From contig NZ_FZTC01000015.1 of assembly GCF_900200035.1 (NCBI RefSeq), positions 868,001-932,000 on the forward strand: DNA of 64,000 nucleotides, written 5' to 3'. The position numbers were made by a program, and so were the translations under genes. This DNA comes from Klebsiella grimontii. Lineage in GTDB: Bacteria > Pseudomonadota > Gammaproteobacteria > Enterobacterales > Enterobacteriaceae. The notes beneath the pieces were generated by a model. The model had not been told where the DNA came from. It did no database searches and saw only the letters and a program-made list of their open reading frames with translations. Position 1 is the stretch's first letter, and every line of letters starts with the position of its first letter. This document shows, piece by piece, positions 27,802 through 38,196 of this stretch.

Positions 27802-28770
27802 TTAAGCCAGTACCAGATCGCCCCGCGGATGGCAGGAGCAGGCCAGCACGTAGCCTTCTGCGATTTCCGCATCGGTTAACGTCATGGTACTGCTGACGGT
27901 ATACTCGCCGGAAACCACTTTCGTTTTGCAGCAGCCGCAGACGCCTGCGCGACAGGCGACGGTAACCGGCACTTTGTTACTTTCCAGCGCTTCGAGCAGC
28001 GTGGCGCCGACCGGCGCATAGAACGCTTTCGCCAGTTGCAGTTTGGTGAACTTCAGGCCGCTGGTAGCGGCGTCGGCTACCGGCGTAAAGAACTGCTCTT
28101 TGAAGAAGCGCGTCGCGCCCAGCGCTTTCACTTCCTGCTCAACCCACTCCATATACGGCGCCGGGCCGCAGGTCATGACGGTACGCGATGCCAGATCCGG
28201 CACGCTTTGCAGCAGTTCGGTCGTTAAACGTCCTGCCACGAAACCGTGGGCGGCGTGATTTTCCGCCACCAGCGTCACCGGATACTGACGCCATTCCTCA
28301 GCGAAAATGACATCCTGGGGAGAACGCACGTTAAAAATCACCTGAACATCAGCCTGCGGGCGATATTTCGCCAGCCAGCGGCGCATTGACATGATTGGCG
28401 TGACGCCGCATCCTGCGGCCAGCATCAGGAATTTATCGTCCGCTTTATCGTCACAGGTGAAATCACCCATCGCGTCGGACAGCCAGATATAGTCGCCGCG
28501 CTTCACGTCGCGGGTGAGCCACTGCGAACCCGCGCCCTCGTCAATACGGCGTACGGTCAGCGTAAGATATTCGCTAACGCCCGGCGTCGAGGAGAGGCTG
28601 TAGGCACGCAGCGTCTCCTGCGAATTGCGTACGCTGACCAGCGCGTACTGCCCGGCACGATACGGATAATAGTCGTGGCAGAGCAACGAAATTGTCCACA
28701 CATCCGGCGTTTCCTGATGGATGTGGTGAACCTGCATCCGCCACGGGCACTGATGGGTTGGCAAAGTCAT
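27802..28770 (-). CDS. hcr: NADH oxidoreductase Hcr, partner of Hcp
   Basis: 322 residues. An FNR-like FAD domain (RAYSLSSTPGVSEYLTLTVR) and NAD domain (LAAGCGVTPIMSMRRW) are followed by a C-terminal plant-type [2Fe-2S] ferredoxin domain with CRAGVCGCCKTK and a final cysteine in VLACSC. It passes electrons from NADH to the hybrid cluster protein. It follows hcp after 11 bp in one operon. Confidence 0.96.
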   Translation of the reverse strand: MTLPTHQCPWRMQVHHIHQETPDVWTISLLCHDYYPYRAGQYALVSVRNSQETLRAYSLSSTPGVSEYLTLTVRRIDEGAGSQWLTRDVKRGDYIWLSDAMGDFTCDDKADDKFLMLAAGCGVTPIMSMRRWLAKYRPQADVQVIFNVRSPQDVIFAEEWRQYPVTLVAENHAAHGFVAGRLTTELLQSVPDLASRTVMTCGPAPYMEWVEQEVKALGATRFFKEQFFTPVADAATSGLKFTKLQLAKAFYAPVGATLLEALESNKVPVTVACRAGVCGCCKTKVVSGEYTVSSTMTLTDAEIAEGYVLACSCHPRGDLVLA

Positions 28771-28781
28771 ACTTTTACTCC

Positions 28782-30434
28782 TTACGCGCTCAGCAGTTGC
28801 TTCATGTCTTCTTCTACGGTGGTCACCGAACGCAGACCGAATTTCTCATTAAGCACGGCCAGCAGATCCGGCGTGAAGAAGCCCGGCGCCGTCGGGCCGG
28901 TGACGATGTTTTTCACGCCCAGCGACAGCAGGGTCAGCAGAATAACAATCGCTTTCTGTTCAAACCATGAGAGCACCAGAGACAGCGGCAGGTCGTTCAC
29001 GCCACAACCCAGTTTTTCCGCCAGGGTGACCGCCAGGATGATGGCAGAGTAAGCGTCGTTACACTGACCGGCATCGACCAGACGCGGTAGACCTTCGATA
29101 TCGCCGAATTCGAGTTTGTTGAAACGGTACTTACCGCAGGCCAGGGTCAGAATCAGGCAGTCGTCCGGTACGCTGGTGGCGAAATCGGTGAAGTAGTTAC
29201 GTTCGCCGCGCGCCCCGTCGCAGCCGCCCACCAGGAAGATATGGCGCAGCTTTTCACGGCTCACCAGGTCGATCAGCGTATCCGCCGCGCCCAGCAGGGT
29301 CTGACGACCGAAACCAACGGTGATCAGGTGCGGGATCTCGCTGTACGGGAAGCCCGCCATCTGCTGCGCCTGAGCGATAACCGGGGCGAAATCTTCGCCT
29401 TCCAGATGATTCACGCCCGGCCAGCCGACGATGCTGCGGGTCCAGATACGATCGTCATAGGCGCCGACGGTTGGGTCGATGATGCAGTTTGAGGTCATGA
29501 CAATCGGGCCAGGGAAGCGGGCAAACTCGACCTGCTGGTTTTGCCAGCCGCTGCCGTAGTTACCGATCAAATGTTTGAATTTACGCAGCTCCGGGTAACC
29601 GTGCGCCGGCAGCATTTCACCGTGGGTGTAGACGTTAACGCCGGTGCCTTCGGTCTGCTCCAGCAGGTTGTACAGATCTTTCAGGTCATGGCCAGAAATC
29701 AGGATACATTTGCCTTCGGTCGCTTTGACGTTGACCTGCGTCGGGGTGGGATGGCCATATTTGCTGGTCTCGCCGGCGTCCAGAATGCTCATGACTTTAA
29801 AGTTCATCTGGCCGATTTCCATCGAACATTCCAGCAGCGCGTTCATATCGGCAGGCCAGGTACCGAGCCACGCCATGATTTTGTGGTACTGGGCGTAGAT
29901 GGCGTTGTCGTACTGACCGAGAACGTGGGCGTGTTCCATGTAGGCCGCCGCGCCTTTCAGACCGTACAGGCACAGCAGGCGCAGGCCGAGAATATTCTCG
30001 CCGATGGCCGCTTTGTCTTTGTTCGGGGTGAATTCCGCCGCCTGACGCTGCAGGTCGCCGAGATCGTCACTCACTAACTGCAGATCGGCCATCGGGTTAT
30101 CAACCGTCGCATGAGCGTCGATATTCAGGCTCCGGGCTTTCAGCGCTTCGCGCAGGGTGATGGCCTCGCGGGCGTAGCCAACGATACGCGGGGAGTCGAA
30201 GTTAACGTTGGTCAGCGTGGAAAAAAAAGCGCGCGGCGCGAAGCTATCGATGTCATGGTCGATGATGCCGTATTCGCGGGCTTTAAGCGCCCATGCGGAG
30301 AGGCCCTGCAGAGAAGCAATCAACAGATCCTGCAGATCGGACGTTTCGGCCGTTTTCCCGCACATACCCTGCGCGTAAGAGCAGCCGTTCCCTGCCGGGG
30401 TACGGATGGTTTGTTCACATTGCACACAAAACAT
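28782..30434 (-). CDS. hcp: Hybrid cluster protein Hcp (hydroxylamine/NO reductase)
   Basis: 550 residues from the ATG at 30434; the open frame runs 12 codons further but the family begins [10 protein letters not shown]. Cysteines 3, 6, 18 and 25 bind the proximal Fe-S cluster. The C-terminal hybrid cluster ligands are visible in [21 protein letters not shown] and [11 protein letters not shown]. It detoxifies nitric oxide (and reduces hydroxylamine) under anaerobiosis and promotes protein S-nitrosylation in E. coli. NsrR-like and FNR-like sites lie upstream. Confidence 0.97.
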   Translation of the reverse strand: MFCVQCEQTIRTPAGNGCSYAQGMCGKTAETSDLQDLLIASLQGLSAWALKAREYGIIDHDIDSFAPRAFFSTLTNVNFDSPRIVGYAREAITLREALKARSLNIDAHATVDNPMADLQLVSDDLGDLQRQAAEFTPNKDKAAIGENILGLRLLCLYGLKGAAAYMEHAHVLGQYDNAIYAQYHKIMAWLGTWPADMNALLECSMEIGQMNFKVMSILDAGETSKYGHPTPTQVNVKATEGKCILISGHDLKDLYNLLEQTEGTGVNVYTHGEMLPAHGYPELRKFKHLIGNYGSGWQNQQVEFARFPGPIVMTSNCIIDPTVGAYDDRIWTRSIVGWPGVNHLEGEDFAPVIAQAQQMAGFPYSEIPHLITVGFGRQTLLGAADTLIDLVSREKLRHIFLVGGCDGARGERNYFTDFATSVPDDCLILTLACGKYRFNKLEFGDIEGLPRLVDAGQCNDAYSAIILAVTLAEKLGCGVNDLPLSLVLSWFEQKAIVILLTLLSLGVKNIVTGPTAPGFFTPDLLAVLNEKFGLRSVTTVEEDMKQLLSA

Positions 30435-30450
30435 GGTCACACCTTTTTTA

Positions 30451-30473
30451 AAGTTATATTTAATATACATGTT
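30451..30473 (-). promoter_or_regulatory. NsrR-like operator upstream of hcp
   Basis: AAGTTATATTT, one base, then ATATACATGTT forms the 11-1-11 arrangement of NsrR sites; the right half read on the minus strand (AACATGTATAT) is a good match to the half-site. hcp-hcr is NsrR-repressed in E. coli. Confidence 0.55.
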
Positions 30474-30532
30474 TAAGGTTATGCCCGAGCGCGTGAAGAT
30501 AAAAGGTATTTCTCGTACAACTTACAGGGAGA

Positions 30533-30546
30533 TTGATTTAGCGCAA
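30533..30546 (-). promoter_or_regulatory. FNR-like site upstream of hcp
   Basis: TTGAT-TTAG-CGCAA has one perfect FNR half and one poor half. It lies about 75 bp upstream of the likely start site, resembling the distant single FNR site of the E. coli hcp promoter. Confidence 0.4.
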
Positions 30547-30579
30547 AATTGGCGGCAGGGAACTACCGCCAGAGAGGTA

Positions 30580-31479
30580 TTAAGCGGAGAAAAAAGCCAT
30601 CAAGATGGGCACCAGCAGGCTCAGAATGAAGCCATGCACGATGGCCGCCGGGACGATCTCCACCCCGCCTGAGCGTTGTAGTACCGGCAGCGTAAAGTCC
30701 ATTGATGTCGCGCCGCAAAGGCCTAACGCCGTTGAACGGCTGCGGCGCACCAGCCCGGGGATAAGCATAATCGCCAGCAGTTCACGGGCAAGATCGTTAA
30801 AGAATGCCGCGCTGCCAATCACCGGGCCATAGGATTCGGTCAGCAGGATCCCGGAGAGCGAATACCAGCCAAAACCGGAGGCCATGGCCAGCCCGGTTTT
30901 TAGCGGCAGGTCGAGAATAAAGGCATTGATGACGCCGCCCAGCAATGAACTGACCATCACCACCACCGCGACAATCATGCCGCGACGATTAAGAACGATT
31001 TGCCGCAGCGTCATGCCATTATTACGCAGCTGAATACCGATGAGGAACAAAAGGAAAATCAGCGTATATTCGCTGGCCTCGGTGGCGTGTTGTAAAAAAG
31101 AGAGACCGCTCAGACCAATCAGGAAGCCAATAAGCACCACGCCGCATAGCTGAAGGGATTCCAGCGCCATTGCCAGACGCGAGGGTAATTTTTCCTGACG
31201 ATGATGATTTTGCCAGGGCATTTTCTGTTCAAGCCACATCAGGGCGGCAATATTGCACAGCATAATAATAACGACGCTGACCGCCGCATAATGAAGGATA
31301 GCCAGAAGATTGCTGGCCAGATTATCCAGGAAGGCCAGGCTAATACCCATAAAGAAGAGAATAACGTAGACGATCCAGCTCAGAAATCGCGTAATGAGTT
31401 TAAGGGCTGATGGCCGATGAAGAGGAATAAGATAGCCTATGACCAACGGCAGCAGAATGATTAATAGTCCCGAAAACAT
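30580..31479 (-). CDS. lysO: Lysine exporter LysO (YbjE)
   Basis: 299 residues from the ATG at 31479 (MFSGLLIILLPLVIGYLIPL), the E. coli length; the frame opens three codons earlier. About eight hydrophobic segments are seen. LFLIGIQLRNNGMTLRQIVL, GFGWYSLSGILLTESYGP and ATSMDFTLPVLQR are diagnostic of the LysO family, with acidic residues inside membrane segments needed for export. It exports L-lysine and confers resistance to thialysine. ArgR control is known in E. coli; I saw no strong ARG box here. Confidence 0.94.
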   Translation of the reverse strand: MFSGLLIILLPLVIGYLIPLHRPSALKLITRFLSWIVYVILFFMGISLAFLDNLASNLLAILHYAAVSVVIIMLCNIAALMWLEQKMPWQNHHRQEKLPSRLAMALESLQLCGVVLIGFLIGLSGLSFLQHATEASEYTLIFLLFLIGIQLRNNGMTLRQIVLNRRGMIVAVVVMVSSLLGGVINAFILDLPLKTGLAMASGFGWYSLSGILLTESYGPVIGSAAFFNDLARELLAIMLIPGLVRRSRSTALGLCGATSMDFTLPVLQRSGGVEIVPAAIVHGFILSLLVPILMAFFSA

Positions 31480-31553
31480 GAACGACACGATCCTTGCAGA
31501 GTGAAAATAGCGTCACTGACACTACCCAAATCGCCGGACTGAGTAAAGTAGTC

Positions 31554-31585
31554 GGAAAAAAGAAAGGCCCGGCAGTACCGGGCCT
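31554..31585 (-). terminator. Rho-independent terminator of aqpZ
   Basis: AGGCCCGG (31565-31572) pairs with CCGGGCCT (31578-31585), and on the minus strand the stem is followed by TTTCTTTTTT. It ends aqpZ transcription about 18 bases after its stop. Confidence 0.88.
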
Positions 31586-31603
31586 CAAGAGAATCGTGGG
31601 AGC

Positions 31604-32299
31604 TTAGCTGCGTTTTTCCAGCAGGGTGCGGTAGAGCACGCCGCCGAGAATGCCGCCGATAATCGGCATTACCCAGAATAGCCACAGCTGCTGCAGCGCC
31701 CAGCCGCCCTGGAAAATCGCTACCGCGGTGCTACGCGCCGGGTTTACCGACGTGTTGGTGACCGGAATGCTGATTAGGTGAATAAGCGTCAGCGCCAGAC
31801 CAATGGCGATAGGGGCGAAGCCGGCAGGGGCGTTTTTATCCGTGGCGCCGTGAATAACCAGCAGGAAGCCGCAGGTCAGGACAATCTCAATCACAATGGC
31901 GGAAAGCATTGAGAAGCCGCCCGGAGAGTGTTCGCCATAACCGTTCGAAGCGAACCCGCTAGCGGCGGCCTCGAAGCCCGCTTTACCGCTGGCGACAACA
32001 TACAGAATAGCGGCGGCGATAATACCGCCGACAACCTGGGCGATAATATAACCAATTACCTCTTTGGCCGGGAAACGACCGCCGGCCCATAAACCTAAAG
32101 TCACCGCCGGGTTAAAATGCCCGCCGGAAATATGACCAACGGCATAGGCCATGGTTAATACGGTTAAACCGAAAGCCAGCGCGACGCCGGCAAAACCAAT
32201 TCCCAGTTCCGGGAACGCTGCAGCCAGAACGGCGCTGCCGCAACCACCGAATACCAGCCAGAATGTACCAAAGCATTCTGCTGCTAATTTTCTAAACAT
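31604..32299 (-). CDS. aqpZ: Aquaporin Z
   Basis: 231 residues from the ATG at 32299 ([20 protein letters not shown]); ten further upstream codons are not part of the family. Six membrane segments with the two NPA boxes HFNPAVT and VNPARS and the selectivity-filter residues expected of a water-specific channel (H in [20 protein letters not shown]). It mediates rapid osmotic water flow across the inner membrane. It is monocistronic, with its own terminator. Confidence 0.97.
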   Translation of the reverse strand: MFRKLAAECFGTFWLVFGGCGSAVLAAAFPELGIGFAGVALAFGLTVLTMAYAVGHISGGHFNPAVTLGLWAGGRFPAKEVIGYIIAQVVGGIIAAAILYVVASGKAGFEAAASGFASNGYGEHSPGGFSMLSAIVIEIVLTCGFLLVIHGATDKNAPAGFAPIAIGLALTLIHLISIPVTNTSVNPARSTAVAIFQGGWALQQLWLFWVMPIIGGILGGVLYRTLLEKRS

Positions 32300-32683
32300 A
32301 ACCACCTCAATAAAAACGTAAACGCGCACGAGTTTTCGTGCCGGCCTTTATTTTCGACACAAAGAATGACGACTAGAATAAAGCGACGCTATTCTATGGA
32401 CGATCGCTACTCCGGGACCAGTTAAATAAATTGATGTAATTTGATTTAGAACAATGTGCTGGGATTCCTTTTTTCATGGGAATTTTTAAAAGTGTAGAAC
32501 AAAAATGATTAAAAAAACGACTTTTGATGATGAATGCGTTTCTCAATTAAGTGAAATACCGCGCATCACATTCCGCCTCTTCACCCTATAGCGATTCATA
32601 ATACGCCCGGAGTGTCATGTTGATGCTCACCTCGCTATACTGCTGATAACTGAAGGAGATAGTCGCCACCGAGCGGAGGGCAT
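32300..32683. other. AT-rich divergent intergenic region aqpZ/ybjD
   Basis: 384 bases without a supportable gene. It must hold the aqpZ promoter (minus) and the ybjD promoter (plus). A TATACT -10-like hexamer lies at 32636-32641 with a weak TGTCAT at -35 spacing, and GAAGGAGATAG precedes ybjD at a distance. The AT-rich centre (about 32420-32560) shows no clear hairpin with T-run. Confidence 0.4.
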
Positions 32684-34342
32684 ATGCATCTTGAGCGCGT
32701 CGAAATAGTCGGTTTTCGCGGCATTAACCGTTTATCGTTGATGCTTGAGCAAAATAACGTGCTGATTGGCGAAAATGCCTGGGGTAAATCCAGCCTGCTG
32801 GATGCCCTGACGCTACTCCTGTCCCCGGAGTTTGACCTTTATCATTTTGTTCGGGAAGATTTTTGGTTTCCGCCCGGCGATATTCAGGGACGCGAGCATC
32901 ATCTGCATATCATTTTGACCTTCCGTGAGAATGAACCCGGCCGCCATCGAGTGCGACGCTATCGCCCTCTCAGTAACTGCTGGGTGCCCTGCGACGACGG
33001 CTATCAGCGCGTTTTCTATCGCCTCGAGGGGGAGCTTGCCGATGACGACAGCGTAATGACCCTGCGTAGTTTTATTAACGGTGAAGGGGAAGCGCTGGAG
33101 CTTGACGATATTGATGAACTCGCCCGTCACCTGGTGCGGCTGATGCCGGTTCTGCGGCTGCGCGACGCCCGCTTTATGCGACGGATCCACAACGGCACCG
33201 TTCCGCATTCGCCGCAGATCGAGATTACCGCACGCCAGCTTGATTTCCTCTCTCGTGAACTGGTGCATCATCCGCAAAATTTAACCGATGGGCAGATCCG
33301 CCAGGGACTGTCGGCCATGGTGCAATTGCTGGAGCACTATTTTGCCGAGCAGAGCAGCGCGCAGTCGCGTCATCGCCTGATGCGCCGTCATTCACATGAT
33401 GAACAGCGCAGTTGGCGCTACCTGGACATCATTAACAGGATGATCGACAAGCCCGGCGGGCGCAGCCATCGGGTGATTTTATTGGGACTGTTTTCTACGC
33501 TGCTGCAGGCGAAAGGCACGGTGAGACTCGATCGCGATGCGCGGCCGCTCTTGTTGATTGAGGATCCGGAAACCCGGCTGCATCCGATTATGCTGTCCGT
33601 AGCCTGGCATTTACTTAATTTACTGCCGCTACAGCGGGTGACGACGACGAACTCCGGCGAACTGCTGTCATTAACGCCCGTCGAGCACGTCTGCCGGCTG
33701 GTGCGTGAATCATCACGGGTATCCGCCTGGCGGCTGGGGCCCGGCGGGATGAATGCCGAAGACAGCCGGCGCATCGCTTTTCATATTCGCTTTAACCGCG
33801 CTTCATCGCTGTTTGCCCGCTGCTGGCTACTGGTCGAAGGGGAGACCGAAACCTGGGTTATCAACGAGCTGGCGCGCCAGTGCGGCCACCACTTTGATGC
33901 GGAAGGGGTGAAGGTGATTGAGTTTGCCCAGTCGGGATTAAAACCGCTTATCAAATTCGCCCGGCGAATGGGGATTGAATGGCACGTGCTGGTGGACGGC
34001 GATGAGGCCGGGAAGAAATATGCCGCCACCGTTCGCGGGCTATTGAATGACGACAAAATGCTTGAGCGCGACCATCTCACCGCGCTACCGGCGATGGATA
34101 TGGAGCATTTTATGTATCGCCAGGGCTTCGACGATGTTTATCATCGGGTGGCCCAGCTGCCGATAAATATTCCCATGAATATGCGGCGGGTGATCACCAA
34201 AGCGATCCACCGTTCGTCAAAACCGGACCTGGCGATTGAAGTGGCGATGGAGGCCGGGCGTCGCGGGGTTGACGCCATTCCTGCGCTGTTGAAAAAAATG
34301 TTCTCCCGCGTGCTATGGCTGGCGCGCGGGCGGGCGGATTAG
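32684..34342 (+). CDS. ybjD: YbjD, OLD-family ATP-dependent nuclease (AAA ATPase + TOPRIM)
   Basis: 552 residues, the E. coli length. The N-terminal SMC/RecF-like ATPase has Walker A LIGENAWGKSSLLDAL (about 27-42), and the ABC-type Walker B region reads LLLIEDPETRLHPIM (about 288-302). A C-terminal TOPRIM nuclease region starts near 380 with WLLVEGETETWVINEL (catalytic glutamate) and continues to WHVLVDGDEAGKKYA (DxD-type metal site). OLD proteins are DNA-cleaving ATPases, some in phage defence (Gabija GajA); the role of stand-alone YbjD is unknown. ybjX, its right neighbour in K-12, is missing. Confidence 0.9.
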   Translation: MHLERVEIVGFRGINRLSLMLEQNNVLIGENAWGKSSLLDALTLLLSPEFDLYHFVREDFWFPPGDIQGREHHLHIILTFRENEPGRHRVRRYRPLSNCWVPCDDGYQRVFYRLEGELADDDSVMTLRSFINGEGEALELDDIDELARHLVRLMPVLRLRDARFMRRIHNGTVPHSPQIEITARQLDFLSRELVHHPQNLTDGQIRQGLSAMVQLLEHYFAEQSSAQSRHRLMRRHSHDEQRSWRYLDIINRMIDKPGGRSHRVILLGLFSTLLQAKGTVRLDRDARPLLLIEDPETRLHPIMLSVAWHLLNLLPLQRVTTTNSGELLSLTPVEHVCRLVRESSRVSAWRLGPGGMNAEDSRRIAFHIRFNRASSLFARCWLLVEGETETWVINELARQCGHHFDAEGVKVIEFAQSGLKPLIKFARRMGIEWHVLVDGDEAGKKYAATVRGLLNDDKMLERDHLTALPAMDMEHFMYRQGFDDVYHRVAQLPINIPMNMRRVITKAIHRSSKPDLAIEVAMEAGRRGVDAIPALLKKMFSRVLWLARGRAD

Positions 34343-34514
34343 CGCCGACCGCCGTTTATCTCTCTGCCGGGAACTCTCCCGGCACGCCTTTATCCGCACG
34401 ACCTTCAACTTCGGTTAAACAAAAATTAAGCGCAGCTAAAAATGCGCGTTATTCTATTACCGCATTTAGATAGAATTGTCGCGGGTTCTGCGGGTTAAAA
34501 CATCAGGAATTTTT

Positions 34515-35630
34515 ATGAAATTAAATGGAAAGCGCAGGAAAGTATGGTGGCTGCTGGCGATTGTCGTACTGGCCCTCGCCGTCTGGGGATGGCGAATTCT
34601 GAATGCGCCGCTGCCGCAGTATCAGACGCTGGTGGTACGCAAAGGAGACCTGCAGCAGAGCGTGCTGGCGACCGGTAAGCTGGATGCGTTAAAAAAAGTT
34701 GACGTCGGGGCGCAGGTGAGCGGACAGCTAAAAACGCTGCGCGTTGAGATTGGCGACAAAGTGAAAAAAGATCAGCTGCTGGGGGTTATCGATCCCGAGC
34801 AGGCGGAAAACCAGATTAAAGAAGTTGAAGCGACGCTGATGGAGCTGCGGGCGCAGCTCAACCAGGCGCGTGCGGAACGTAAACTGTCCGCGACGACGTT
34901 GGCCCGCCAGCAGCAGCTGGCGCAGCGCCAGTTGGTCTCTCGCCAGGACCTCGATACCGCCGCGACCGACTTAGCGGTCAAAGAAGCGCAAATCGGTACG
35001 ATTGAAGCGCAGGTCAAACGTAATCAGGCTACCCTGGATACGGCCAAAACCAACCTCGACTACACCAAAATTCTGGCGCCGATGTCCGGGGAAGTGACGC
35101 AAATCACTACCCTGCAGGGGCAGACGGTGATCGCCGCCCAGCAGGCGCCGAATATTTTAACCCTGGCCGATCTCAGCACCATGCTGGTGAAGGCGCAGGT
35201 CTCGGAAGCGGACGTGATTCATCTGAAGCCGGGGCAAAAAGCCTGGTTTACCGTGCTGGGCGATCCGCTGACGCGCTATGAAGGAACATTGAAGGATATC
35301 CTGCCGACACCCGAAAAGGTCAATGACGCGATTTTCTACTACGCCCGTTTTGAAGTGCCGAACCCGCAGGGGATCCTGCGTCTGGAGATGACCGCTCAGG
35401 TGCATATCCAGCTTTCTGAAGTAAAAAACGTCATCACCCTCCCGCTGAGCGCGCTGGGTGACGCCATCGGCGATAACCGCTATCACGTGCGTCTGCTGCG
35501 TACCGGTGAAGTTAAAGAGCGCGAAATCGTTATCGGCGCGCGTAACGACACCGATGTGGCGGTGGTGAAAGGGCTGGAAGAGGGGGATGAAGTGATTATC
35601 GGCGAAGGTGCGGCCGGAGCGGCGAAATGA
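34515..35630 (+). CDS. macA: MacA, periplasmic adaptor of the MacAB-TolC efflux pump
   Basis: 371 residues from the ATG at 34515 preceded by CAGGA; the frame opens earlier at 34476. One membrane anchor at about 11-29 ([17 protein letters not shown]), then the lipoyl half [20 protein letters not shown], a long coiled-coil hairpin (about 95-185, rich in [19 protein letters not shown]), the second lipoyl half and beta-barrel domains. It links MacB to TolC. It overlaps macB as ATGA. In E. coli the pump exports macrolides, enterotoxin STII and protoporphyrin. Confidence 0.96.
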   Translation: MKLNGKRRKVWWLLAIVVLALAVWGWRILNAPLPQYQTLVVRKGDLQQSVLATGKLDALKKVDVGAQVSGQLKTLRVEIGDKVKKDQLLGVIDPEQAENQIKEVEATLMELRAQLNQARAERKLSATTLARQQQLAQRQLVSRQDLDTAATDLAVKEAQIGTIEAQVKRNQATLDTAKTNLDYTKILAPMSGEVTQITTLQGQTVIAAQQAPNILTLADLSTMLVKAQVSEADVIHLKPGQKAWFTVLGDPLTRYEGTLKDILPTPEKVNDAIFYYARFEVPNPQGILRLEMTAQVHIQLSEVKNVITLPLSALGDAIGDNRYHVRLLRTGEVKEREIVIGARNDTDVAVVKGLEEGDEVIIGEGAAGAAK

Positions 35631-37573
35631 CGGCGTTACTGGAACTGCGTGATATTCGCCGCAGCTATCCTTCTGGCGAGGGCAACGTTGAGGTGCTGAA
35701 AGGCATTACGTTGAGCATCGCCGCCGGAGAAATGGTGGCTATCGTCGGGGCGTCCGGCTCCGGTAAATCCACGCTGATGAATATTCTGGGCTGTCTGGAC
35801 AAACCCACCAGCGGCACCTATCGGGTCGCGGGTACGGACGTGGCCCGTCTTAACGGCGATGAACTGGCACGCCTGCGGCGGGAACATTTCGGTTTTATTT
35901 TCCAGCGCTATCATCTGCTATCGCATCTGACCGCGGCGCAGAACGTCGAAGTTCCGGCGGTTTATGCCGGCGCGGAGCGTAAAGCGCGCCTGGCTCGGGC
36001 CCATGAGCTGCTGATTCGGCTGGGGCTGGGCGACAGGGCTGAATATCAGCCTTCGCAGCTCTCCGGGGGCCAGCAGCAGCGGGTGAGTATCGCCCGCGCC
36101 CTGATGAACGGCGGGGAAGTGATTCTGGCGGATGAGCCAACCGGCGCGCTGGACAGCCGCTCCGGCGAAGAGGTCATGGGGATCCTTCACCAGCTAAAAG
36201 CGCAGGGGCATACGGTGATTATTGTCACCCACGACCCGCAGGTGGCGGCCCAGGCGGAACGGGTCATTGAAATACACGATGGTGAAATCGTGCGTAATCC
36301 GCCCGCGCTGGGTTCCGCCCACGGCGGCGTGCTGCACCAGCGCGGGGCGGCTGAGCCATCGGCGTGGCGTCAGTTCAGCAGCGGCTTTCGCGAAGCGCTG
36401 GTCATGGCCTGGCGCGCGATGGCGGCGAATAAAATGCGCACGCTGCTGACGATGCTCGGGATTATTATCGGCATTGCCTCGGTGGTGTCGATTGTAGTGG
36501 TGGGCGATGCCGCGAAGCAGATGGTGCTCGCCGATATTCGCGCTATCGGTACCAATACCATTGATGTTTATCCCGGCAAGGATTTCGGCGATGACGATCC
36601 CCGCTATCAGCAGTCTCTCAAGTACGATGATCTGTTGGCTATTCAGAAACAGCCCTGGGTCAGCTCGGCGACCCCGGCGGTATCAAAAAGCCTGCGTCTG
36701 CGGGCGGATAATATTGACGTTGCCGCCAGCGCCGAGGGCGTGGGGGCGCAGTATTTTAACGTCTACGGCATGACTTTTAGCGAAGGAAATACCTTTAACG
36801 AGCTCCAGCTAAATAGCCGCGCGCAGGTGGTGGTGCTCGACAGCAACGCGCGTCGACAGCTGTTTCCGCACAAAGCGAAAGTGGTGGGTGAGATCATTCT
36901 GGTCGGCAATATGCCAGCAACGGTGATCGGCGTCGCGGATGAAAAACAGTCGATGTTCGGCAGCAGCAAAATTCTGCGCGTCTGGTTACCCTATACCACG
37001 ATGGCCGGGCGGGTGATGGGACAGTCGTGGCTGAACTCCATTACCGTGCGGGTGAACGAAGGTTATGACAGCTCGATTGCTGAGCAGCAGCTGCTGCGCC
37101 TGCTGGAACTGCGTCACGGCAAGAAAGATGTTTTTACCTGGAATATGGACAGCGTCTTGAAAACGGCGGAGCGGACCACACATACATTACAGCTGTTTCT
37201 GACGCTGGTGGCGGTGATTGCGCTGGTGGTCGGCGGAATTGGCGTAATGAACATTATGCTGGTCTCAGTCACCGAGCGCACGCGGGAGATCGGTATCCGT
37301 ATGGCGGTCGGGGCGCGGGCCAGCGATGTGTTACAGCAGTTTTTGATCGAGGCGGTGCTGGTTTGCCTGGTCGGCGGGGCGCTGGGCGTCACGCTTTCGC
37401 TGCTGATCGCCTTTGTTCTACAGCTGTTTTTACCCGGCTGGGAGATCGGTTTTTCACCGCTGGCGCTATTGACCGCGTTTTTATGCTCCACGCTGACCGG
37501 GGTGCTGTTTGGCTGGCTACCGGCGCGCAACGCGGCGCGTCTGGACCCGGTAGACGCCCTGGCGCGCGAGTAG
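35627..37573 (+). CDS. macB: MacB, ABC transporter of the MacAB-TolC efflux pump
   Basis: 648 residues. The N-terminal ATPase domain (1-230) has Walker [17 protein letters not shown], signature [16 protein letters not shown], Walker [13 protein letters not shown] and H-loop VTHD. A first membrane segment near 273-295 ([20 protein letters not shown]) precedes a large periplasmic domain, then three C-terminal membrane segments with [20 protein letters not shown]. This is the type VII mechanotransmission architecture. The terminator at 37582-37608 follows. Confidence 0.97.
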   Translation: MTALLELRDIRRSYPSGEGNVEVLKGITLSIAAGEMVAIVGASGSGKSTLMNILGCLDKPTSGTYRVAGTDVARLNGDELARLRREHFGFIFQRYHLLSHLTAAQNVEVPAVYAGAERKARLARAHELLIRLGLGDRAEYQPSQLSGGQQQRVSIARALMNGGEVILADEPTGALDSRSGEEVMGILHQLKAQGHTVIIVTHDPQVAAQAERVIEIHDGEIVRNPPALGSAHGGVLHQRGAAEPSAWRQFSSGFREALVMAWRAMAANKMRTLLTMLGIIIGIASVVSIVVVGDAAKQMVLADIRAIGTNTIDVYPGKDFGDDDPRYQQSLKYDDLLAIQKQPWVSSATPAVSKSLRLRADNIDVAASAEGVGAQYFNVYGMTFSEGNTFNELQLNSRAQVVVLDSNARRQLFPHKAKVVGEIILVGNMPATVIGVADEKQSMFGSSKILRVWLPYTTMAGRVMGQSWLNSITVRVNEGYDSSIAEQQLLRLLELRHGKKDVFTWNMDSVLKTAERTTHTLQLFLTLVAVIALVVGGIGVMNIMLVSVTERTREIGIRMAVGARASDVLQQFLIEAVLVCLVGGALGVTLSLLIAFVLQLFLPGWEIGFSPLALLTAFLCSTLTGVLFGWLPARNAARLDPVDALARE

Positions 37574-37581
37574 CGATAAAA

Positions 37582-37608
37582 AAATGCCAGTCAGAAGGAC
37601 TGGCATTT
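37582..37608. terminator. Bidirectional terminator between macB and cspD
   Basis: AAATGCCAGTC (37582-37592) pairs perfectly with GACTGGCATTT (37598-37608); A-run on the left and T-run on the right let it act on both strands between the convergent genes. Confidence 0.85.
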
Positions 37609-37641
37609 TGCTGGCGGGATGTACACAATGAAGCAAAAGAG

Positions 37642-37872
37642 TTATGCGGCTGTTTCTGTTTCTTCAGCTTCAACAGGGACAATCACGCTGGCGTGGTTAC
37701 CTTTTGGCCCCTGGTGAACATCAAACCGAACCGCTTGTCCGGCTTTTAGCGTTCTGTAACCATCCATCTGGATGGTCGAGTAATGGGCGAAAATGTCTTC
37801 GCCGCCGCCCTCAGGGCAGATAAAACCGAACCCTTTGGCATTGTTGAACCACTTAACAGTACCCATTTCCAT
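37642..37872 (-). CDS. cspD: CspD, cold-shock-family DNA replication inhibitor
   Basis: 76 residues. The cold-shock domain has RNP1 KGFGFI and RNP2 DIFAHY; the N-terminus MEMGTVKWFNNAKGFGFICP differs from E. coli at residue 3 (M for K). CspD is a toxin-like single-strand DNA binder that inhibits replication in stationary phase and is degraded by Lon. It is divergent from clpS. C-terminal tail EAEETETAA is longer and more acidic than in E. coli. Confidence 0.95.
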   Translation of the reverse strand: MEMGTVKWFNNAKGFGFICPEGGGEDIFAHYSTIQMDGYRTLKAGQAVRFDVHQGPKGNHASVIVPVEAEETETAA

Positions 37873-38196
37873 ACTTCGACATCCTTCGTAAATCTTATAA
37901 GTAAGATGGAATGAACCGGTAGTGGAGTGACGAGTTGTTCATTTGCTCGCCAACTCTCGCCACTACAATTTAGAGAAATCAGGAAATGCGTCAAGCGATT
38001 GACGCTGGGGGACGGTGAAAAATGCGTCAAAATTTGAAGCAGTTAACGCTATTGCCGGGGAATGTGACAGACATCGCGGATGGAAGTAATAGATGATAAT
38101 TATCTATGATCTATTGTAGATTTGTGATGTGCATAGCCTCTGGTCATCGACAGGCCACCGCCTGTTGGCAACAGCAACCGATGATGAACACTGACG
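37873..38196. other. Divergent intergenic region cspD/clpS
   Basis: 324 bases with no gene seen. Near the cspD side lies a direct/inverted CGTCAAGCGATTGACG dyad (about 37990-38005). Near the clpS side a GATAATTATC palindrome at 38095-38104 and TATGAT at 38106-38111 may be promoter elements for clpS. No strong ribosome binding site precedes clpS. Confidence 0.35.

Noticed and set aside
38095-38104. Fur box upstream of clpS
   Set aside because: The GATAATTATC palindrome lacks the flanking hexamers of a Fur site.
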